Below, one piece after another: positions 35,068 to 45,623 of a stretch of DNA of 64,000 nucleotides (position 1 is the first letter of the stretch; each line of letters starts with the position of its first letter). The notes below the pieces were generated by a model that did no database searches, had not been told where the DNA came from, and was given only the letters and a program-made list of their open reading frames with translations. The position numbers and the translations under genes are program-made. Source of the DNA: Rickettsiales bacterium (GTDB taxonomy: Bacteria > Pseudomonadota > Alphaproteobacteria > Rickettsiales > JAJNBL01); assembly GCA_021156175.1 (NCBI GenBank), contig JAJNBL010000006.1, positions 1 to 64,000 on the forward strand, in the 5' to 3' direction.

Positions 35068-35871
35068 ATGGAGTATTTTGTCACTTTTCTTGTCATAGTT
35101 GAACTACTGTATATCTGCGTGATGGCGTATATGTACGTCATGCAGCGTTCATTTATTTTTAAGCCTGAAGGCGAGCTTCTTCCCCCCGATCAGTATGGTC
35201 TTTCCGGCATAACCGACCATATTCTTGAAGCAAAAGACGGTATTCGTTTTGGGACATGGTTTCGGAAGGCAACGGATAGTTCCGCTCCGATTATCGTCTA
35301 TTTTCATGGAAATACGGGTCATATTGGTGATCGGTTTGAGAAACTTGCCGTATTTTTGGAAGCAGGTTATGGATTATGTGCGCCAAGCTATCGAGGATTT
35401 GGGAAAAGTGGCGGAACCCCTAGCGAATCAGGGCTTTACGCGGATGCGCGAGCTACTATGGAATTCCTGAAATCCGAAGGCTATAGCGAAAAAGATTTGC
35501 TGCTTTATGGAGAATCTTTGGGAAGTGGCGTTGCAGTACAGATGGCGTTGGAATACCCCGGCACGCGCGCGCTGGTGTTGGAGGCCGCGTACACCGCGAT
35601 ATGCGACCGCGCATCGGAAACCTATCCGTTCCTGCCGGTGTATTTACTCATGAAAGATGCCTTTGATTCACTCTCGAAACTCCCGCGGATTACAACACCA
35701 CTACTCTTGTTCCATGGAGAACGCGATACCGTCATGCCGCACCATCATGGGAAACGGTTACTTGCCGCTGCCAATGCCCCAAAAGAAGGAGTTTTCTTCC
35801 CTGAGGTAGATCATACAAAGTTTGATCCGAAGGTGCTGATTTCGCATATTACGCGGTTTATAGGAAAGTAG
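35068..35871 (+). CDS. Membrane-anchored alpha/beta hydrolase (BEM46-like), copy 2
   Basis: 267 residues. N-terminal helix (FLVIVELLYICVMAYMYVM) and the same domain signatures as copy 1: IVYFHGNTGHIGDR, RGFGKSGGTPSESGLYADARATMEFL, YGESLGSGVAVQMA, FHGERDTVMPHHHG and a C-terminal His (VDHTKFDP). A tandem duplicate of the upstream gene. Convergent with uvrA across a 120-bp palindrome. Confidence 0.88.
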   Translation: MEYFVTFLVIVELLYICVMAYMYVMQRSFIFKPEGELLPPDQYGLSGITDHILEAKDGIRFGTWFRKATDSSAPIIVYFHGNTGHIGDRFEKLAVFLEAGYGLCAPSYRGFGKSGGTPSESGLYADARATMEFLKSEGYSEKDLLLYGESLGSGVAVQMALEYPGTRALVLEAAYTAICDRASETYPFLPVYLLMKDAFDSLSKLPRITTPLLLFHGERDTVMPHHHGKRLLAAANAPKEGVFFPEVDHTKFDPKVLISHITRFIGK

Positions 35872-35882
35872 CCAATTTACGT

Positions 35883-36002
35883 AATTGCGCTAGCGCGTTT
35901 AGCGAAAAACATGGTTATGAGAACTGCAGCGGAGCGTACTCAAAGTACATGAGCAGCGGACGCGGAGTAAACCCTGTTTTGTAGCAAGCGATAGCAGCAA
36001 TT
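35883..36002. repeat. 120-bp imperfect palindrome between convergent genes
   Basis: Nested complementary arms share a centre near 35942: AATTGC/GCAATT (35883-35888 with 35997-36002), AAAACATGGTT with AAACCCTGTTTT (35906-35916 with 35969-35980), and GTACT-CAA-AGTAC (35936-35948). A GCAGCGGA octamer occurs as a direct repeat on both sides of the centre. It reaches to within 2 bases of the uvrA stop. It could be a bidirectional terminator structure or a dispersed intergenic element; no second copy was noticed here. Confidence 0.65.
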
Positions 36003-36003
36003 A

Positions 36004-38910
36004 TTACGCCACTTTCGTCTTCTTCTTGTTCCCCGTCCCTGGTTTCAAATATTCCGCCAGATACCGTCCTGTGATGCTTGCAGGGATTTTGATGATCGCT
36101 TCGGGCGTGCCATTTCCAACCACCATACCGCCTTTATCCCCGCCGCCCGGGCCTATATCAATGATATAATCCGAGGTCTTAATCACATGGAGGTTATGCT
36201 CAATTACTACCACTGTATTGCCGTGATCAACAAGTTTATGAAGCACCTTCAGCAGCTTGCCAATATCATCCGTGTGAAGTCCGGTGGTCGGTTCATCGAG
36301 GATATAAAGCGTCCGTCCGGTTGAACGTTTGGAAAGCTCACGTGCCAGTTTCACACGCTGCGCCTCTCCGCCGGAAAGTGTCGTTGCCGACTGGCCTAAG
36401 CGCACATAGCCCAAGCCCACTTCTTTGAGCGCATCGAGTTTATCACGGACTTGCGGCATCGTTGTGAAGAAATCGACACCTTCCTCGACCGTCATACCCA
36501 GTACATCCGCAATGGTTTTGCCTTTGTATTTGATCTCGAGCGTCTCGCGATTATAGCGTTTTCCGCCGCATTCCTCGCAATTGACATACACATCAGGCAG
36601 GAAGTGCATCTCGATCTTGATCATCCCATCGCCTTCACACGTCTCGCAACGTCCGCCTTTTACGTTAAAGGAGAAACGTCCAGCCTTATACCCACGCGCT
36701 TTAGCTTCAGGGAGTCCCGTAAACCAATCGCGGATCGGACCAAACGCACCCGTGTAGGTCGCAGGGTTCGAGCGTGGTGTACGGCCAATGGGCGATTGAT
36801 CGATTTCAATCACCTTATCGACATATTCTAGCCCCGTTATGGTATCATGTGGACCAGGAACATCTTTCGTGCCGTTTAAACGTTTAGCTGCGGCTTTATA
36901 AAGCGTTTCAATCGTAAGGCTCGACTTGCCACCACCCGATACGCCGGTAATACAAGCAAATGTACCGATCGGAATATCGACATTCACATTTTTCAAATTA
37001 TTCGCGCGCGCACCTTTTATGGAGATGAATTTCCCTTCCTTACCAGGGCGGCGTTTAGCTGGAACAGGAATTGTTTTCTTCCCGCTTAAATAGTGTCCCG
37101 TGATGCTATCAGGATGGTTCTTTACATCATCGGGTGTGCCTTCCGCGACAATCCGCCCACCATGCACACCGGCTCCGGGGCCAATATCAATCAGGTAATC
37201 CGCGGCAATCATGGTATCTTCATCATGCTCAACGACGATCACGGTATTGCCCAAATCGCGCAAATGTTTCAGCGTCTCAAGCAAGCGGTCGTTATCGCAC
37301 TGATGAAGGCCAATCGAAGGTTCATCGAGTACATAAAGCACCCCGCTCAAGCCCGATCCAATTTGCGATGCAAGGCGGATACGCTGGCTTTCACCGCCCG
37401 AAAGCGTCCCAGATTCCCGGTTAAGGGTGAGGTAATCCAAGCCTACATTATTTAAGAAGCCTAAGCGTTTCTGGATTTCACGCAAAATCCGCTCCGCGAT
37501 TTTCTGATGCGTAGGCGAAAGTTTTGCATTGAGGGTATCGAACCATTCGACCGATTGGCTGATGGTAAAATCACAAACCTGGCCGATATGAATCCCGCCC
37601 ACTTTCACGCAAAGTGATTCTTCTTTTAACCGATAACCATGGCATTTATGGCATTTGGTGAGGCTCTGGTAACGCGAAAGTTCTTCGCGGATATAGCTAC
37701 TTTCCGATTCAAAATAGCGGCGTTCCATGTTGACGATTACGCCTTCAAACGGCTTTGTGACAGAAGAGCGCTTAAACCCATCGTCATAGACCATTTTGAT
37801 TTCTTCCGCTTCTGATCCATACAGCAGCACATGCTGGATATCTTCCTGCAGCTGCTTCCAAGGAACGGTGAGGCTGAAATCATAGTGACGCGCAAGCGCT
37901 TCAAGCGTCTGCATTGCATAGCGCCCGCCCTTGCCTTTCGAGGAACCTTGCGCCCACGGTGCTAATGCGCCATCAGTAAGCGACAAATTCACATCCGGCA
38001 CAACCAGGTTTGGATCAAAATAAATCTCGGTTCCTAAGCCATCACAGGAGGAACAGGCGCCGTAGGGGCTGTTGAAGGAAAAGATTCGTGGCTCGATTTC
38101 ACTTAAGGTGAAGCCCGAAACAGGACATGCGAATTTTTGGGAGAAAGTGAGAATCTCCCCTTTTTTATGCGATGTCTTGTGACCCTCAGGAAGCCCAACA
38201 ATCTCGACCATCACCAAGCTCTCCCCCAGCTTAACTGCCGTCTCCAAACTATCGGGCAGGCGGTTGCCTAAATCGGCTTTAACGACCAGACGATCGACCA
38301 CCACTTCCATGTTATGATGCTTGTTCTTATCGAGTGTCGGGATTTCTTCAAGCTCATGCAGCTTGCCGTCGATCTTTACCCGGGTAAAACCATCTTTCTT
38401 GAGCTGCATCAGCTCTTTACGGTGCTCCCCTTTCTGGCCACGGACAATCGGCGCCAGGAGGTAAAACTTCGTCCCTTCCGGCAACGCCATGATACGATCC
38501 GCCATCTGGCTCACGCTCTGGCTTTCAATCGGTAAACCGGTGGCAGGCGAATACGGAACCCCAATGCGAGCATAGAGCAGCCGCATATAGTCGTAAATTT
38601 CCGTTACAGTACAAACGGTTGAGCGTGGATTACGAGACGTTGTTTTTTGGTCAATCGCAATGGCAGGGGAAAGGCCGGTGATGGATTCCACATCCGGCTT
38701 ATTTTGCATCTCTAGGAACTGGCGCGCATAGGCCGAAAGGCTTTCCACATAACGCCGCTGGCCTTCGGCATAGATCGTATCAAAGGCAAGTGAAGATTTT
38801 CCCGATCCGCTAGGGCCCGTAATTACGACCAATTTCTCTCGTGGGATTTCAACATTTACGTCTTTTAGGTTATGCTCTTTGGCGCCACGTACGACGATAT
38901 TGGGTTCCAT
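36004..38910 (-). CDS. uvrA: Excinuclease ABC subunit A
   Basis: 968 residues from ATG 38908-38910 ([16 protein letters not shown]); the frame is open to 39234 but that part spans the promoter. Two ABC ATPase modules ([14 protein letters not shown] and [15 protein letters not shown] Walker A; two LSGGE/Q signatures). Zinc-finger Cys pairs are visible (CxxC in [20 protein letters not shown] and CEECGG). Recognises DNA lesions with UvrB in nucleotide excision repair. No LexA-type box was seen in the promoter region. Confidence 0.97.
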   Translation of the reverse strand: MEPNIVVRGAKEHNLKDVNVEIPREKLVVITGPSGSGKSSLAFDTIYAEGQRRYVESLSAYARQFLEMQNKPDVESITGLSPAIAIDQKTTSRNPRSTVCTVTEIYDYMRLLYARIGVPYSPATGLPIESQSVSQMADRIMALPEGTKFYLLAPIVRGQKGEHRKELMQLKKDGFTRVKIDGKLHELEEIPTLDKNKHHNMEVVVDRLVVKADLGNRLPDSLETAVKLGESLVMVEIVGLPEGHKTSHKKGEILTFSQKFACPVSGFTLSEIEPRIFSFNSPYGACSSCDGLGTEIYFDPNLVVPDVNLSLTDGALAPWAQGSSKGKGGRYAMQTLEALARHYDFSLTVPWKQLQEDIQHVLLYGSEAEEIKMVYDDGFKRSSVTKPFEGVIVNMERRYFESESSYIREELSRYQSLTKCHKCHGYRLKEESLCVKVGGIHIGQVCDFTISQSVEWFDTLNAKLSPTHQKIAERILREIQKRLGFLNNVGLDYLTLNRESGTLSGGESQRIRLASQIGSGLSGVLYVLDEPSIGLHQCDNDRLLETLKHLRDLGNTVIVVEHDEDTMIAADYLIDIGPGAGVHGGRIVAEGTPDDVKNHPDSITGHYLSGKKTIPVPAKRRPGKEGKFISIKGARANNLKNVNVDIPIGTFACITGVSGGGKSSLTIETLYKAAAKRLNGTKDVPGPHDTITGLEYVDKVIEIDQSPIGRTPRSNPATYTGAFGPIRDWFTGLPEAKARGYKAGRFSFNVKGGRCETCEGDGMIKIEMHFLPDVYVNCEECGGKRYNRETLEIKYKGKTIADVLGMTVEEGVDFFTTMPQVRDKLDALKEVGLGYVRLGQSATTLSGGEAQRVKLARELSKRSTGRTLYILDEPTTGLHTDDIGKLLKVLHKLVDHGNTVVVIEHNLHVIKTSDYIIDIGPGGGDKGGMVVGNGTPEAIIKIPASITGRYLAEYLKPGTGNKKKTKVA

Positions 38911-38949
38911 GGTGGAGTTTTTCCTGTGTTTTTCGAAGGTAAGCGCGTG

Positions 38950-38978
38950 ATTATAGCCGATAAACCCTCCCTTGTCAC
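38950..38978 (-). promoter_or_regulatory. uvrA promoter
   Basis: Minus strand: GTGACA (38973-38978), 17 bp, perfect -10 TATAAT (38950-38955), about 40 bases before the uvrA ATG. Confidence 0.8.
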
Positions 38979-39042
38979 GGAGTGGTTTAGTATTTATTGG
39001 TTCCTGGATTCCTCGAGAATTTTCTGTTAGTCTCCCCTTCCT

Positions 39043-39801
39043 ATGCGCCACATCGCCCGACTTTATGTTGAAAGCCTTACCTCCCCTGCACCTGGGCAAT
39101 CTCTGACCTTGCCGCCTGAGCAATCCCATTATCTCGTCAATGTGATGCGGCAGGAAGAAGGGGCGATTTTGCATATCTTCCATCCTGAGCACGGCGAATG
39201 GGAGGCAACCCTCATTCATGCCCATAAAAAACACACCGGCCTTAGCTTAGGCAAACAGCGGCGGCAACCCTCTCCTGAACCCGATGTGTGGCTTCTCTTT
39301 GCCCCAGTTAAGAATGCAGCGCTGCAAACGATTGTGGAGAAGGCAACCGAGCTTGGCGTCTCAGGCTTACAGCCGGTGATTACCGAACATACCATTGCCC
39401 ATAAGGTGAATACGGAAAAGCTTGAAATCTATGCGATTGAAGCCGCCGAACAATGCGAGCGTTTAAGCATCCCGACTATCTTTCCGCCAGCATCACTGGA
39501 ATCTGTCCTTGCAGGCTGGTCTCGTAAGCGAAAGCTTATTTTTTGTGATGAATCGGGCGAAGGTAACTCTGCACAGGAAACTCTCTCTACTTTACCCAAA
39601 GGTGAACCTTATGCCGTGCTGATTGGCCCTGAAGGAGGGTTTTCTATGAGGGAGCAGGAACACTTACGGCAACTTCCCTTTAGCTTGGCAATTGGACTAG
39701 GCCCCCGGATTTTACGCGCCGATACGGCTGCGATCACCGCGCTTTCCTGCCTCCAGATGCATATCGGCGATTGGGACAAGCAACCGCGTTTTAAAAAATA
39801 A
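39043..39801 (+). CDS. rsmE: 16S rRNA (uracil-1498-N3)-methyltransferase RsmE
   Basis: 252 residues. PUA-like N-terminal part ([24 protein letters not shown]) and a SPOUT methyltransferase domain with knotted SAM site motifs [14 protein letters not shown] and [26 protein letters not shown] is also typical. Methylates U1498 of 16S rRNA. Divergent from uvrA; followed by gshA, as in several alphaproteobacteria. Confidence 0.95.
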   Translation: MRHIARLYVESLTSPAPGQSLTLPPEQSHYLVNVMRQEEGAILHIFHPEHGEWEATLIHAHKKHTGLSLGKQRRQPSPEPDVWLLFAPVKNAALQTIVEKATELGVSGLQPVITEHTIAHKVNTEKLEIYAIEAAEQCERLSIPTIFPPASLESVLAGWSRKRKLIFCDESGEGNSAQETLSTLPKGEPYAVLIGPEGGFSMREQEHLRQLPFSLAIGLGPRILRADTAAITALSCLQMHIGDWDKQPRFKK

Positions 39802-39863
39802 TCTTATTGTGTTGTCACGGATAGTTTATACAATTGTACCCCCAACATGGTACAGCACATCTT

Positions 39864-41087
39864 ATGACACATAGCCCGATCATCGAAACACTCGCTCCGT
39901 TATTTATTGCCAAGCAGGATGTCATTGAACAGTGGTTCGCCGATGCCTTTGCGAATACGCCTCCGCTGTTTTATAGCTCTGTCGATATCCGCCATTCAGG
40001 GCAGAAACTCGCACCCGTAGATACAAACGTGTTCCCGGCGGGTTTCAATAATCTTACAGAAGCCGGCAAAAAACGTGCGATTGCATCAGCAAAGCATTTC
40101 TTAGAAACCTATCATCCGGGCACGCGTCGCATTGTGATTGTCCCAGAGAACCACACACGCAATGGCTTTTATCTCGATAACGTTGCGGTGATCCTTGAGA
40201 TTATTGAAGGCACCGGATGCGAAGCCGTCATTGGTAGCAGCAGCGAAGAAGTAACCGAACCTCAAAGCTTAGTGGGCGCTTCCGGCAAGCCCCTTACGCT
40301 CATGCCGCTTGTTGTGAAAAATGGGCAACTCCAAACGACCGATGGCTTCATTCCGGATCTCGTGCTTACAAACAATGACTTCACCACTGGCGCTCCCCCT
40401 GTGCTTGCGAATATACACCAAACGGTAATTCCACCACTGGGATTGGGTTGGTATCAACGACGTAAAACTTCTCATTTTGGCACCTATAATGATATTGCCT
40501 TTCGCTTTGCGCAAAGCATTGGAATTGATCCTTGGCTGATTTCAACCATCTTCCACCAATGCGGCGTGATTAATTTTAAAGAATCAACCGGCACAGAATG
40601 CGTGGCAATGGGAGTCGATAAAGTGCTCCACCGGATTCAAAGTAAGTATAATGAATATGGCATCACCGAAACGCCTTACGTCTTCATTAAATCCAACCGT
40701 GGCACTTATGGAATGGGGATCATGACAGCACGCTCCGGTGAAGAAGTGCTTTCCATGAATAAAAAGATCCGCAATAAAATGATGACGATTAAAGGTGGCG
40801 AACTGAACACTGAAGTGATCATCCAAGAAGGCGTACCAACGATTGATACCGTGAACGGGCAAACGGCGGAGCATATGCTTTATTTGGTGGCGGGCAAACC
40901 TGCGGATTGTATCTATCGGATTAACGACAGCCGCGATGCCTATGGCAATTTAAATGCGAGTGGAATGCATTTCCAAGCAATTGCTGATCCGAAAGATAGC
41001 GCTTTGTGTCCTGTGGTGGGAACGATTGCACGGCTTGCAAGTGCTGCTGCGGCGTGGGAGTGTTACGAGGCAAGTTACCAAATATAA
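39864..41087 (+). CDS. gshA: Glutamate-cysteine ligase, proteobacterial (ferrooxidans) type GshA
   Basis: 407 residues from ATG 39864 (an ATG at 39834 adds 10 residues). Resembles the GshA family typified by Acidithiobacillus (TIGR02049): VDIRHSGQKLAPVDTNVFPAGFNNL, IVPENHTRNGFYLDN, FIKSNRGTYGMGIM and RINDSRDAYGNLN. Makes gamma-glutamylcysteine, the first step to glutathione. No gshB is in the window. Its stop abuts the convergent DUF2155 gene. Confidence 0.88.
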   Translation: MTHSPIIETLAPLFIAKQDVIEQWFADAFANTPPLFYSSVDIRHSGQKLAPVDTNVFPAGFNNLTEAGKKRAIASAKHFLETYHPGTRRIVIVPENHTRNGFYLDNVAVILEIIEGTGCEAVIGSSSEEVTEPQSLVGASGKPLTLMPLVVKNGQLQTTDGFIPDLVLTNNDFTTGAPPVLANIHQTVIPPLGLGWYQRRKTSHFGTYNDIAFRFAQSIGIDPWLISTIFHQCGVINFKESTGTECVAMGVDKVLHRIQSKYNEYGITETPYVFIKSNRGTYGMGIMTARSGEEVLSMNKKIRNKMMTIKGGELNTEVIIQEGVPTIDTVNGQTAEHMLYLVAGKPADCIYRINDSRDAYGNLNASGMHFQAIADPKDSALCPVVGTIARLASAAAAWECYEASYQI

Positions 41088-41885
41088 CTATTTGGTACAT
41101 TCAACGACGACGAGGTCATATACCGGATGTTCCAGCGCGGAAAGACTTGGGCTTGAGGCAAACATCCAGCCGTAAAATATCTGCTTCTTGTCTTCGCCGC
41201 CTTTATGTTCCCACACTTCGATCAAGGCTTTGCTTTCAGGGCGCTGCTCGGGCGGAGATTTCCAGCACTTATGCACGACAACTTCCAAAATATCGAAAGA
41301 GACATGCTCCTCCGCTTTCAAATTCAGTGGGAAAGTGCGCGCGGTGATTTTATTCAAACCTTGCAGTCGTACTTTCGGCGTATAACCTGAAAGGGCATTT
41401 TCATCCGTTGCAATCCCTTGCGTTCCTGCTTCCGGTAAATTTTCTTCTTCGAGCGCAGGATCTGTAGCAGGAGGCTGCGTACCATCGGGAACGTTCAATG
41501 GCTCCAGCGGCTGTGCGGAAATTGTATCTGGATCGCCGAAGGTTTCATCCTGGTCTTCTTCCTCCGTTGCAGCGGACTCAACGGGCTGCTCTGTTTGCCC
41601 TTCGATCACCGCAGTATCTGACGTTTGAGCTGGTTCTTCCAAAGTTTCAGGAGATATTTCGGCCTGTTGCTGCGTTTCAGCAGGAGCCGTTTCTGGGAGC
41701 GCTTCCGCTGTGTCCTGAGGCTGATCGCTTGGCGCTTCGGGAGCATCCATCGGCTCATTGGATGAACCGGCAACCGATGCATCCCAACTGTTTTGTGTTT
41801 GTTCTTGCGCTATTACCGGCGAAGCCATCAAGCACAAGCATCCGATGAGGAAAAGGATTTTATGGGAAAAAGAAAAACGCTGCAT
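41088..41885 (-). CDS. DUF2155 exported protein with long acidic Pro/Glu linker
   Basis: 265 residues. Signal peptide (ILFLIGCLCLMASPVIAQ), then ~140 residues of low-complexity Glu/Pro/Ala/Thr sequence, then the conserved DUF2155 domain (~170-265: VRLQGLNKITARTF...VVVHKCWKSPPEQ...FYGWMFASSPSLSALEHPVYDLVVVEC). Function unknown. In Alphaproteobacteria it commonly sits beside the NDUFA12-like gene and mlaD, as here. The unusually long linker may span the periplasm. Confidence 0.88.
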   Translation of the reverse strand: MQRFSFSHKILFLIGCLCLMASPVIAQEQTQNSWDASVAGSSNEPMDAPEAPSDQPQDTAEALPETAPAETQQQAEISPETLEEPAQTSDTAVIEGQTEQPVESAATEEEDQDETFGDPDTISAQPLEPLNVPDGTQPPATDPALEEENLPEAGTQGIATDENALSGYTPKVRLQGLNKITARTFPLNLKAEEHVSFDILEVVVHKCWKSPPEQRPESKALIEVWEHKGGEDKKQIFYGWMFASSPSLSALEHPVYDLVVVECTK

Positions 41886-41900
41886 CGTGCAATCCGCCTA

Positions 41901-42416
41901 TTACAAGCCTGCATCAGGCGCAGGTGACGCCGCTTCGGAAGGAGATTTTTCTTTCTCTTCTCCCTCTGCCCCGCCGAAAATCATCTTCCCGATTAATGTC
42001 TCGATATTCACCGACGATTGCGTCTGCATAATACGCTCACCGGGCGCTAACATTGCTTCGTCATTGCCTGGCTCAAGCGACACAAACTTGCCCCCGAGCA
42101 ATCCATCACCGACGACCGCGGCGGAAGTATCTTTCGGCAATTTTACAGTATCATCAATAGAAAGCACCACCCTGGCTTGATAGAGTCCGCCTTCCGTATC
42201 CAAGGATTGGCGCGCCACAGAGCCAACTTTAATTCCTCCTACCCGCACTTCACTGCCAGGATACAGCCCATCAATGCGCTCAAATAACGCTTCGAGCTCA
42301 TATCCTTTGGAGGCTAATTGCACATTACCGCTGTTATAGGCGATATAGACGAAACCTGCAGCTACGGTTAATACGACCGCTCCCATCAGGGTTTCAATCA
42401 CGCTTCGTGATGCCAT
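41901..42416 (-). CDS. mlaD: Phospholipid ABC transporter MCE protein MlaD
   Basis: 171 residues. N-terminal membrane anchor (LMGAVVLTVAAGFVYIAYNS) and one MCE domain (YELEALFERIDGLYPGSEVRVGGIKVGSVARQSLD...LLGGKFVSLEPGND). MlaD hexamers carry lipids between MlaFE and MlaC across the periplasm. The mlaFEBC genes are not in the window. C-terminal tail Glu/Ser/Pro-rich. Between the DUF2155 and NDUFA12-like genes. Confidence 0.93.
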   Translation of the reverse strand: MASRSVIETLMGAVVLTVAAGFVYIAYNSGNVQLASKGYELEALFERIDGLYPGSEVRVGGIKVGSVARQSLDTEGGLYQARVVLSIDDTVKLPKDTSAAVVGDGLLGGKFVSLEPGNDEAMLAPGERIMQTQSSVNIETLIGKMIFGGAEGEEKEKSPSEAASPAPDAGL

Positions 42417-42449
42417 TGTTTAACCCTCCTCAAGGTCATTGATATGCGA

Positions 42450-42812
42450 TTACACGGGTTTCCATGGCTCATAATCGCCCGTGGCTTTCTCGCGTTTTCC
42501 TTCTGCAAGTATATGCCCAGGTGGGCGATAGGCAAGATCCGTACCGGTTAGGTTCGGAAGATGTTCTTTCTCCCATGCGTAGAGCATCGGGTCATTAACA
42601 CCAGGCACTTCGTCAGTAGTGTAATGAAGCCATCCATGCCAGCTGGCCGGAACTTTCGAAGGCTCCGCAAGTCCTTTATAGACAACCCACCGGCGTTTTT
42701 TGCCATGCAGCCTTGTACCGCTACGCTCTTGATAATAGCGATTCCCGTAAGCGTCTTTGCCTACGCTTTGCCCATGGAGCCAAGTATGTAACAATGTCCC
42801 GAGCGTGGCCAT
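42450..42812 (-). CDS. NADH:ubiquinone oxidoreductase accessory subunit, NDUFA12 family
   Basis: 120 residues. GKDAYGNRYYQERSGTRLHGKKRRWVVYKG, WHGWLHYTTDEVPG and the C-terminal AYRPPGHIL are hallmark NDUFA12/B17.2 motifs. An accessory complex I subunit shared by alphaproteobacteria and mitochondria. 39 bases after serA on the same strand. Confidence 0.95.
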   Translation of the reverse strand: MATLGTLLHTWLHGQSVGKDAYGNRYYQERSGTRLHGKKRRWVVYKGLAEPSKVPASWHGWLHYTTDEVPGVNDPMLYAWEKEHLPNLTGTDLAYRPPGHILAEGKREKATGDYEPWKPV

Positions 42813-42851
42813 AATGCCTATCCTCTTTGTCTGTCGCTTTCGTCAGTATGA

Positions 42852-44432
42852 CTATGCTGCTTGAAAATGCAACAACTTCACTTGCTTCACGCTTGGAAGC
42901 GAACGAACTTTCTGCAATACATCGTCTGATGGGGTTTGATCCACTTCCACCAGCGCTACCGCATCGTCTTTTTCGCCACGACCTAAATGGAAGTTCGCGA
43001 TATTGATGCTCGCATCGCCAAGCAGCTTACCCAAATTACCAATCAGGCCTGGCTTATCTTCGTTATTGACGAAAAGGATGCGCGCACCCAAGCCAGCTTC
43101 AAGTTTTACGCCATGCACATCAACGATACGCGGACGTTTGTTGAACAACGTTCCTGCAATACTACGCGATTGGCGCTCGGTAGTAACCGTCACGCGAATC
43201 AGCGTGTTGTAATCGCCTTTATGGCCGTGTTTAGTTTCGCTCACAGCAATGTTACGCTCTTTCGCTACCGTCGGAGCATTCACCATATTCACGGAATTTA
43301 CGAGCGGAGAAAGTAAGCCTTTCAGCAACACCGCCGTAACCGGCTTGGTGTTCAGTTCGGCAATCGCACCTTCATATTCAATCGCAATGGATTTCAAACT
43401 TGTTTCGGTGATTTGACCTGCAAAGCTGCCCAACTGATCTGCCAGTATGAGGTAAGGATTCAATTTCGCTGCATCTTCTGCAGAAATGGATGGGATGTTC
43501 AGCGCATTCGTCACGCTGCCTTTTACCAAATAATCCGCCATCTGTTCAGCCACTTGGACTGCCACATTTTCTTGTGCTTCCGTAGTTGAAGCGCCCAAAT
43601 GCGGAGTACAAATCACATCTTCCAAACCAAAAAGCACGTTATTTACGGCTGGCTCTTCTTCGAACACATCGAGTGCCGCGCCTGCTACATGACCTGCTTT
43701 AATCGCATCCGCGAGCGCTGCTTCGTCAATCAGTCCACCACGTGCACAGTTCACAATGCGAACGCCTTTTTTGGTTTTAGCCAAATTTTCTTTGCCCAAA
43801 ATACCACGTGTTGCATCGTTGAGCGGTGTGTGAAGTGTAATGAAATCCGCACGCTTTAAGAGCACATCGAGTTCCACTTTTTCCGCGTTCAAATCTTTCG
43901 CGCGTTCCGCTGACAAGAATGGATCGTATGCGATCACCTTCATTTTAAGGCCTTGTGCGCGGTCTGCCACGATCGAACCGATATTTCCGCAACCAATCAA
44001 GCCCAACACTTTTCCGGTGACTTCCACACCCATGAATTTGTTCTTTTCCCATTTGCTTGCATGGGTTGATACATTTGCTTGTGGGATATTCCGCGCCATA
44101 GAAAGCATTAATGAAATGGCATGTTCCGCGGTAGTTACTGAGTTACCAAACGGTGTGTTCATCACCACGATTCCGCGCGCTGTCGCAGCAGGAATATCAA
44201 CGTTATCCACCCCAATACCCGCACGGCCAATCACTTTTAGTTTTGTGCCCGCTTCGATGACTTCTTTTGTCACTTTCGTTGCAGAACGGATCGCAAGCCC
44301 ATCATATTCGCCAATGCAAGCAAGCAGTTCTTGTGGGGTCATGCCGACTTTCACATCAACTTCAACGCCACCTTCTTTGAAAATTTCGATGGCCCGTGGG
44401 CTTAATTTATCGGAAATGAGTACTTTTACCAT
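42852..44432 (-). CDS. serA: D-3-phosphoglycerate dehydrogenase
   Basis: 526 residues, long form. Substrate and NAD-binding domains (ISDKLSPRAIEIF, GLIGCGNIGSIVADRA Rossmann loop, NCARGGLIDEAAL with catalytic Arg, the Glu region FEEEP, and CTPHLGASTTEAQ with catalytic His), an intervening ASB domain and a C-terminal ACT domain (LFVNNEDKPGLIGNLGKLLG). First step of serine synthesis. Follows serC by 33 bases, so serC-serA form an operon. Confidence 0.97.
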   Translation of the reverse strand: MVKVLISDKLSPRAIEIFKEGGVEVDVKVGMTPQELLACIGEYDGLAIRSATKVTKEVIEAGTKLKVIGRAGIGVDNVDIPAATARGIVVMNTPFGNSVTTAEHAISLMLSMARNIPQANVSTHASKWEKNKFMGVEVTGKVLGLIGCGNIGSIVADRAQGLKMKVIAYDPFLSAERAKDLNAEKVELDVLLKRADFITLHTPLNDATRGILGKENLAKTKKGVRIVNCARGGLIDEAALADAIKAGHVAGAALDVFEEEPAVNNVLFGLEDVICTPHLGASTTEAQENVAVQVAEQMADYLVKGSVTNALNIPSISAEDAAKLNPYLILADQLGSFAGQITETSLKSIAIEYEGAIAELNTKPVTAVLLKGLLSPLVNSVNMVNAPTVAKERNIAVSETKHGHKGDYNTLIRVTVTTERQSRSIAGTLFNKRPRIVDVHGVKLEAGLGARILFVNNEDKPGLIGNLGKLLGDASINIANFHLGRGEKDDAVALVEVDQTPSDDVLQKVRSLPSVKQVKLLHFQAA

Positions 44433-44465
44433 AAGTTATATCCTTCGTTTATTCTTGAATGCCGT

Positions 44466-45623
44466 CTATGCAGCTGCTTTTTGTTTCAATTGGCCAAATG
44501 CGAAATCAAGCCACGGGAAGAGTGCTTCGAGGTCAGAGGTTTCGACCGTCGCACCTGCCCAAATCCGTAGGCCCGCAGGCGCATCACGATACGCACCGAT
44601 ATCATACGCCACACCTTCTTGTTCCAAGATAGACACGATTTGTTTTGCATAATCGGCTTGCGCTGCTTTATCCAAACCGGTGTACCATGGATCAATGATT
44701 TTAAGGCACACTGAAGTGTTCGATACCGTTGCCGGATCTTCCGCCAAGAAATCTGCCCAACCTGCGCGTTTTACCCATGCTTTGATCGCATCAAGGTTTG
44801 CATTAGAACGTTTCACGAGGCCTGAGAGTCCGCCAAGCGATTCAGCCCATGTGAGGCCATCGAGCGTATCTTCCACGCAGAGCATAGAAGGCGTGTTGAT
44901 CGTCGCACCTTCAAAAATATCGGCCATCAGTTTACCACCTTTTGCCAGACGGAATACTTTCGGCATTGGCCAAGATGGCGTGTAGCTCTCCAACCGTGCA
45001 ATCGCACGCGGTGACAAAATCAATACACCGTGTGCTGCTTCCCCCCCCATCACTTTCTGCCACGAGTAGGTTACCACATCGAGTTTTTCCCATGGCAATT
45101 CCATAGCAAATACGGCCGAAGTCGCATCGCAAATGGTGAGGCCTTTACGGTCATCTTTAATCCAGTTTGCATGTGGCATTTTCACGCCAGAGGTCGTACC
45201 GTTCCAGGTAAAAACCACATCGCGGTCCGTATCCACTTCTGACAGATCCGGTAATTTTCCATAATCCGCAGTATAATTACGAACATCTTTGAGTTTGAGC
45301 TGCTTGGTGATATCTGCCAACCAATCCGAGCCAAACGCTTCCCATGCCAGGACATCCACGCCGCGCTCACCCAACAGTGACCACATCGCCATTTCTACTG
45401 CGCCCGTATCAGAACCCGGTACAATACCAAGAACGTAGCCTTTCGGGAGCCCGAGTAATTTTTTGCTGCGCTCAATCGCATCAGACAGTTTTTTCTTACC
45501 CATTTTTGCACGGTGAGAACGTCCTATGCATGCGCCTTTAAGGGCATCTAAGCTCCAACCAGGACGCTTTGCACAAGGACCAGAAGAAAAACACGGATTT
45601 TTAGGCTTTATGAGAGGCTTCAT
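44466..45623 (-). CDS. serC: Phosphoserine aminotransferase
   Basis: 385 residues, the longer alphaproteobacterial type. [12 protein letters not shown] at the N terminus and the PLP Lys in [14 protein letters not shown] are visible. Converts 3-phosphohydroxypyruvate to phosphoserine (and a pdx intermediate in B6 synthesis). First gene of serC-serA. The 146 bases upstream to the DUF900 gene hold only weak promoter candidates. Confidence 0.96.
   Translation of the reverse strand: MKPLIKPKNPCFSSGPCAKRPGWSLDALKGACIGRSHRAKMGKKKLSDAIERSKKLLGLPKGYVLGIVPGSDTGAVEMAMWSLLGERGVDVLAWEAFGSDWLADITKQLKLKDVRNYTADYGKLPDLSEVDTDRDVVFTWNGTTSGVKMPHANWIKDDRKGLTICDATSAVFAMELPWEKLDVVTYSWQKVMGGEAAHGVLILSPRAIARLESYTPSWPMPKVFRLAKGGKLMADIFEGATINTPSMLCVEDTLDGLTWAESLGGLSGLVKRSNANLDAIKAWVKRAGWADFLAEDPATVSNTSVCLKIIDPWYTGLDKAAQADYAKQIVSILEQEGVAYDIGAYRDAPAGLRIWAGATVETSDLEALFPWLDFAFGQLKQKAAA

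Noticed and set aside
38911-39234. 108-residue N-terminal extension of UvrA
   Set aside because: Contains the uvrA promoter and overlaps the divergent rsm[17 protein letters not shown] is the conserved start.
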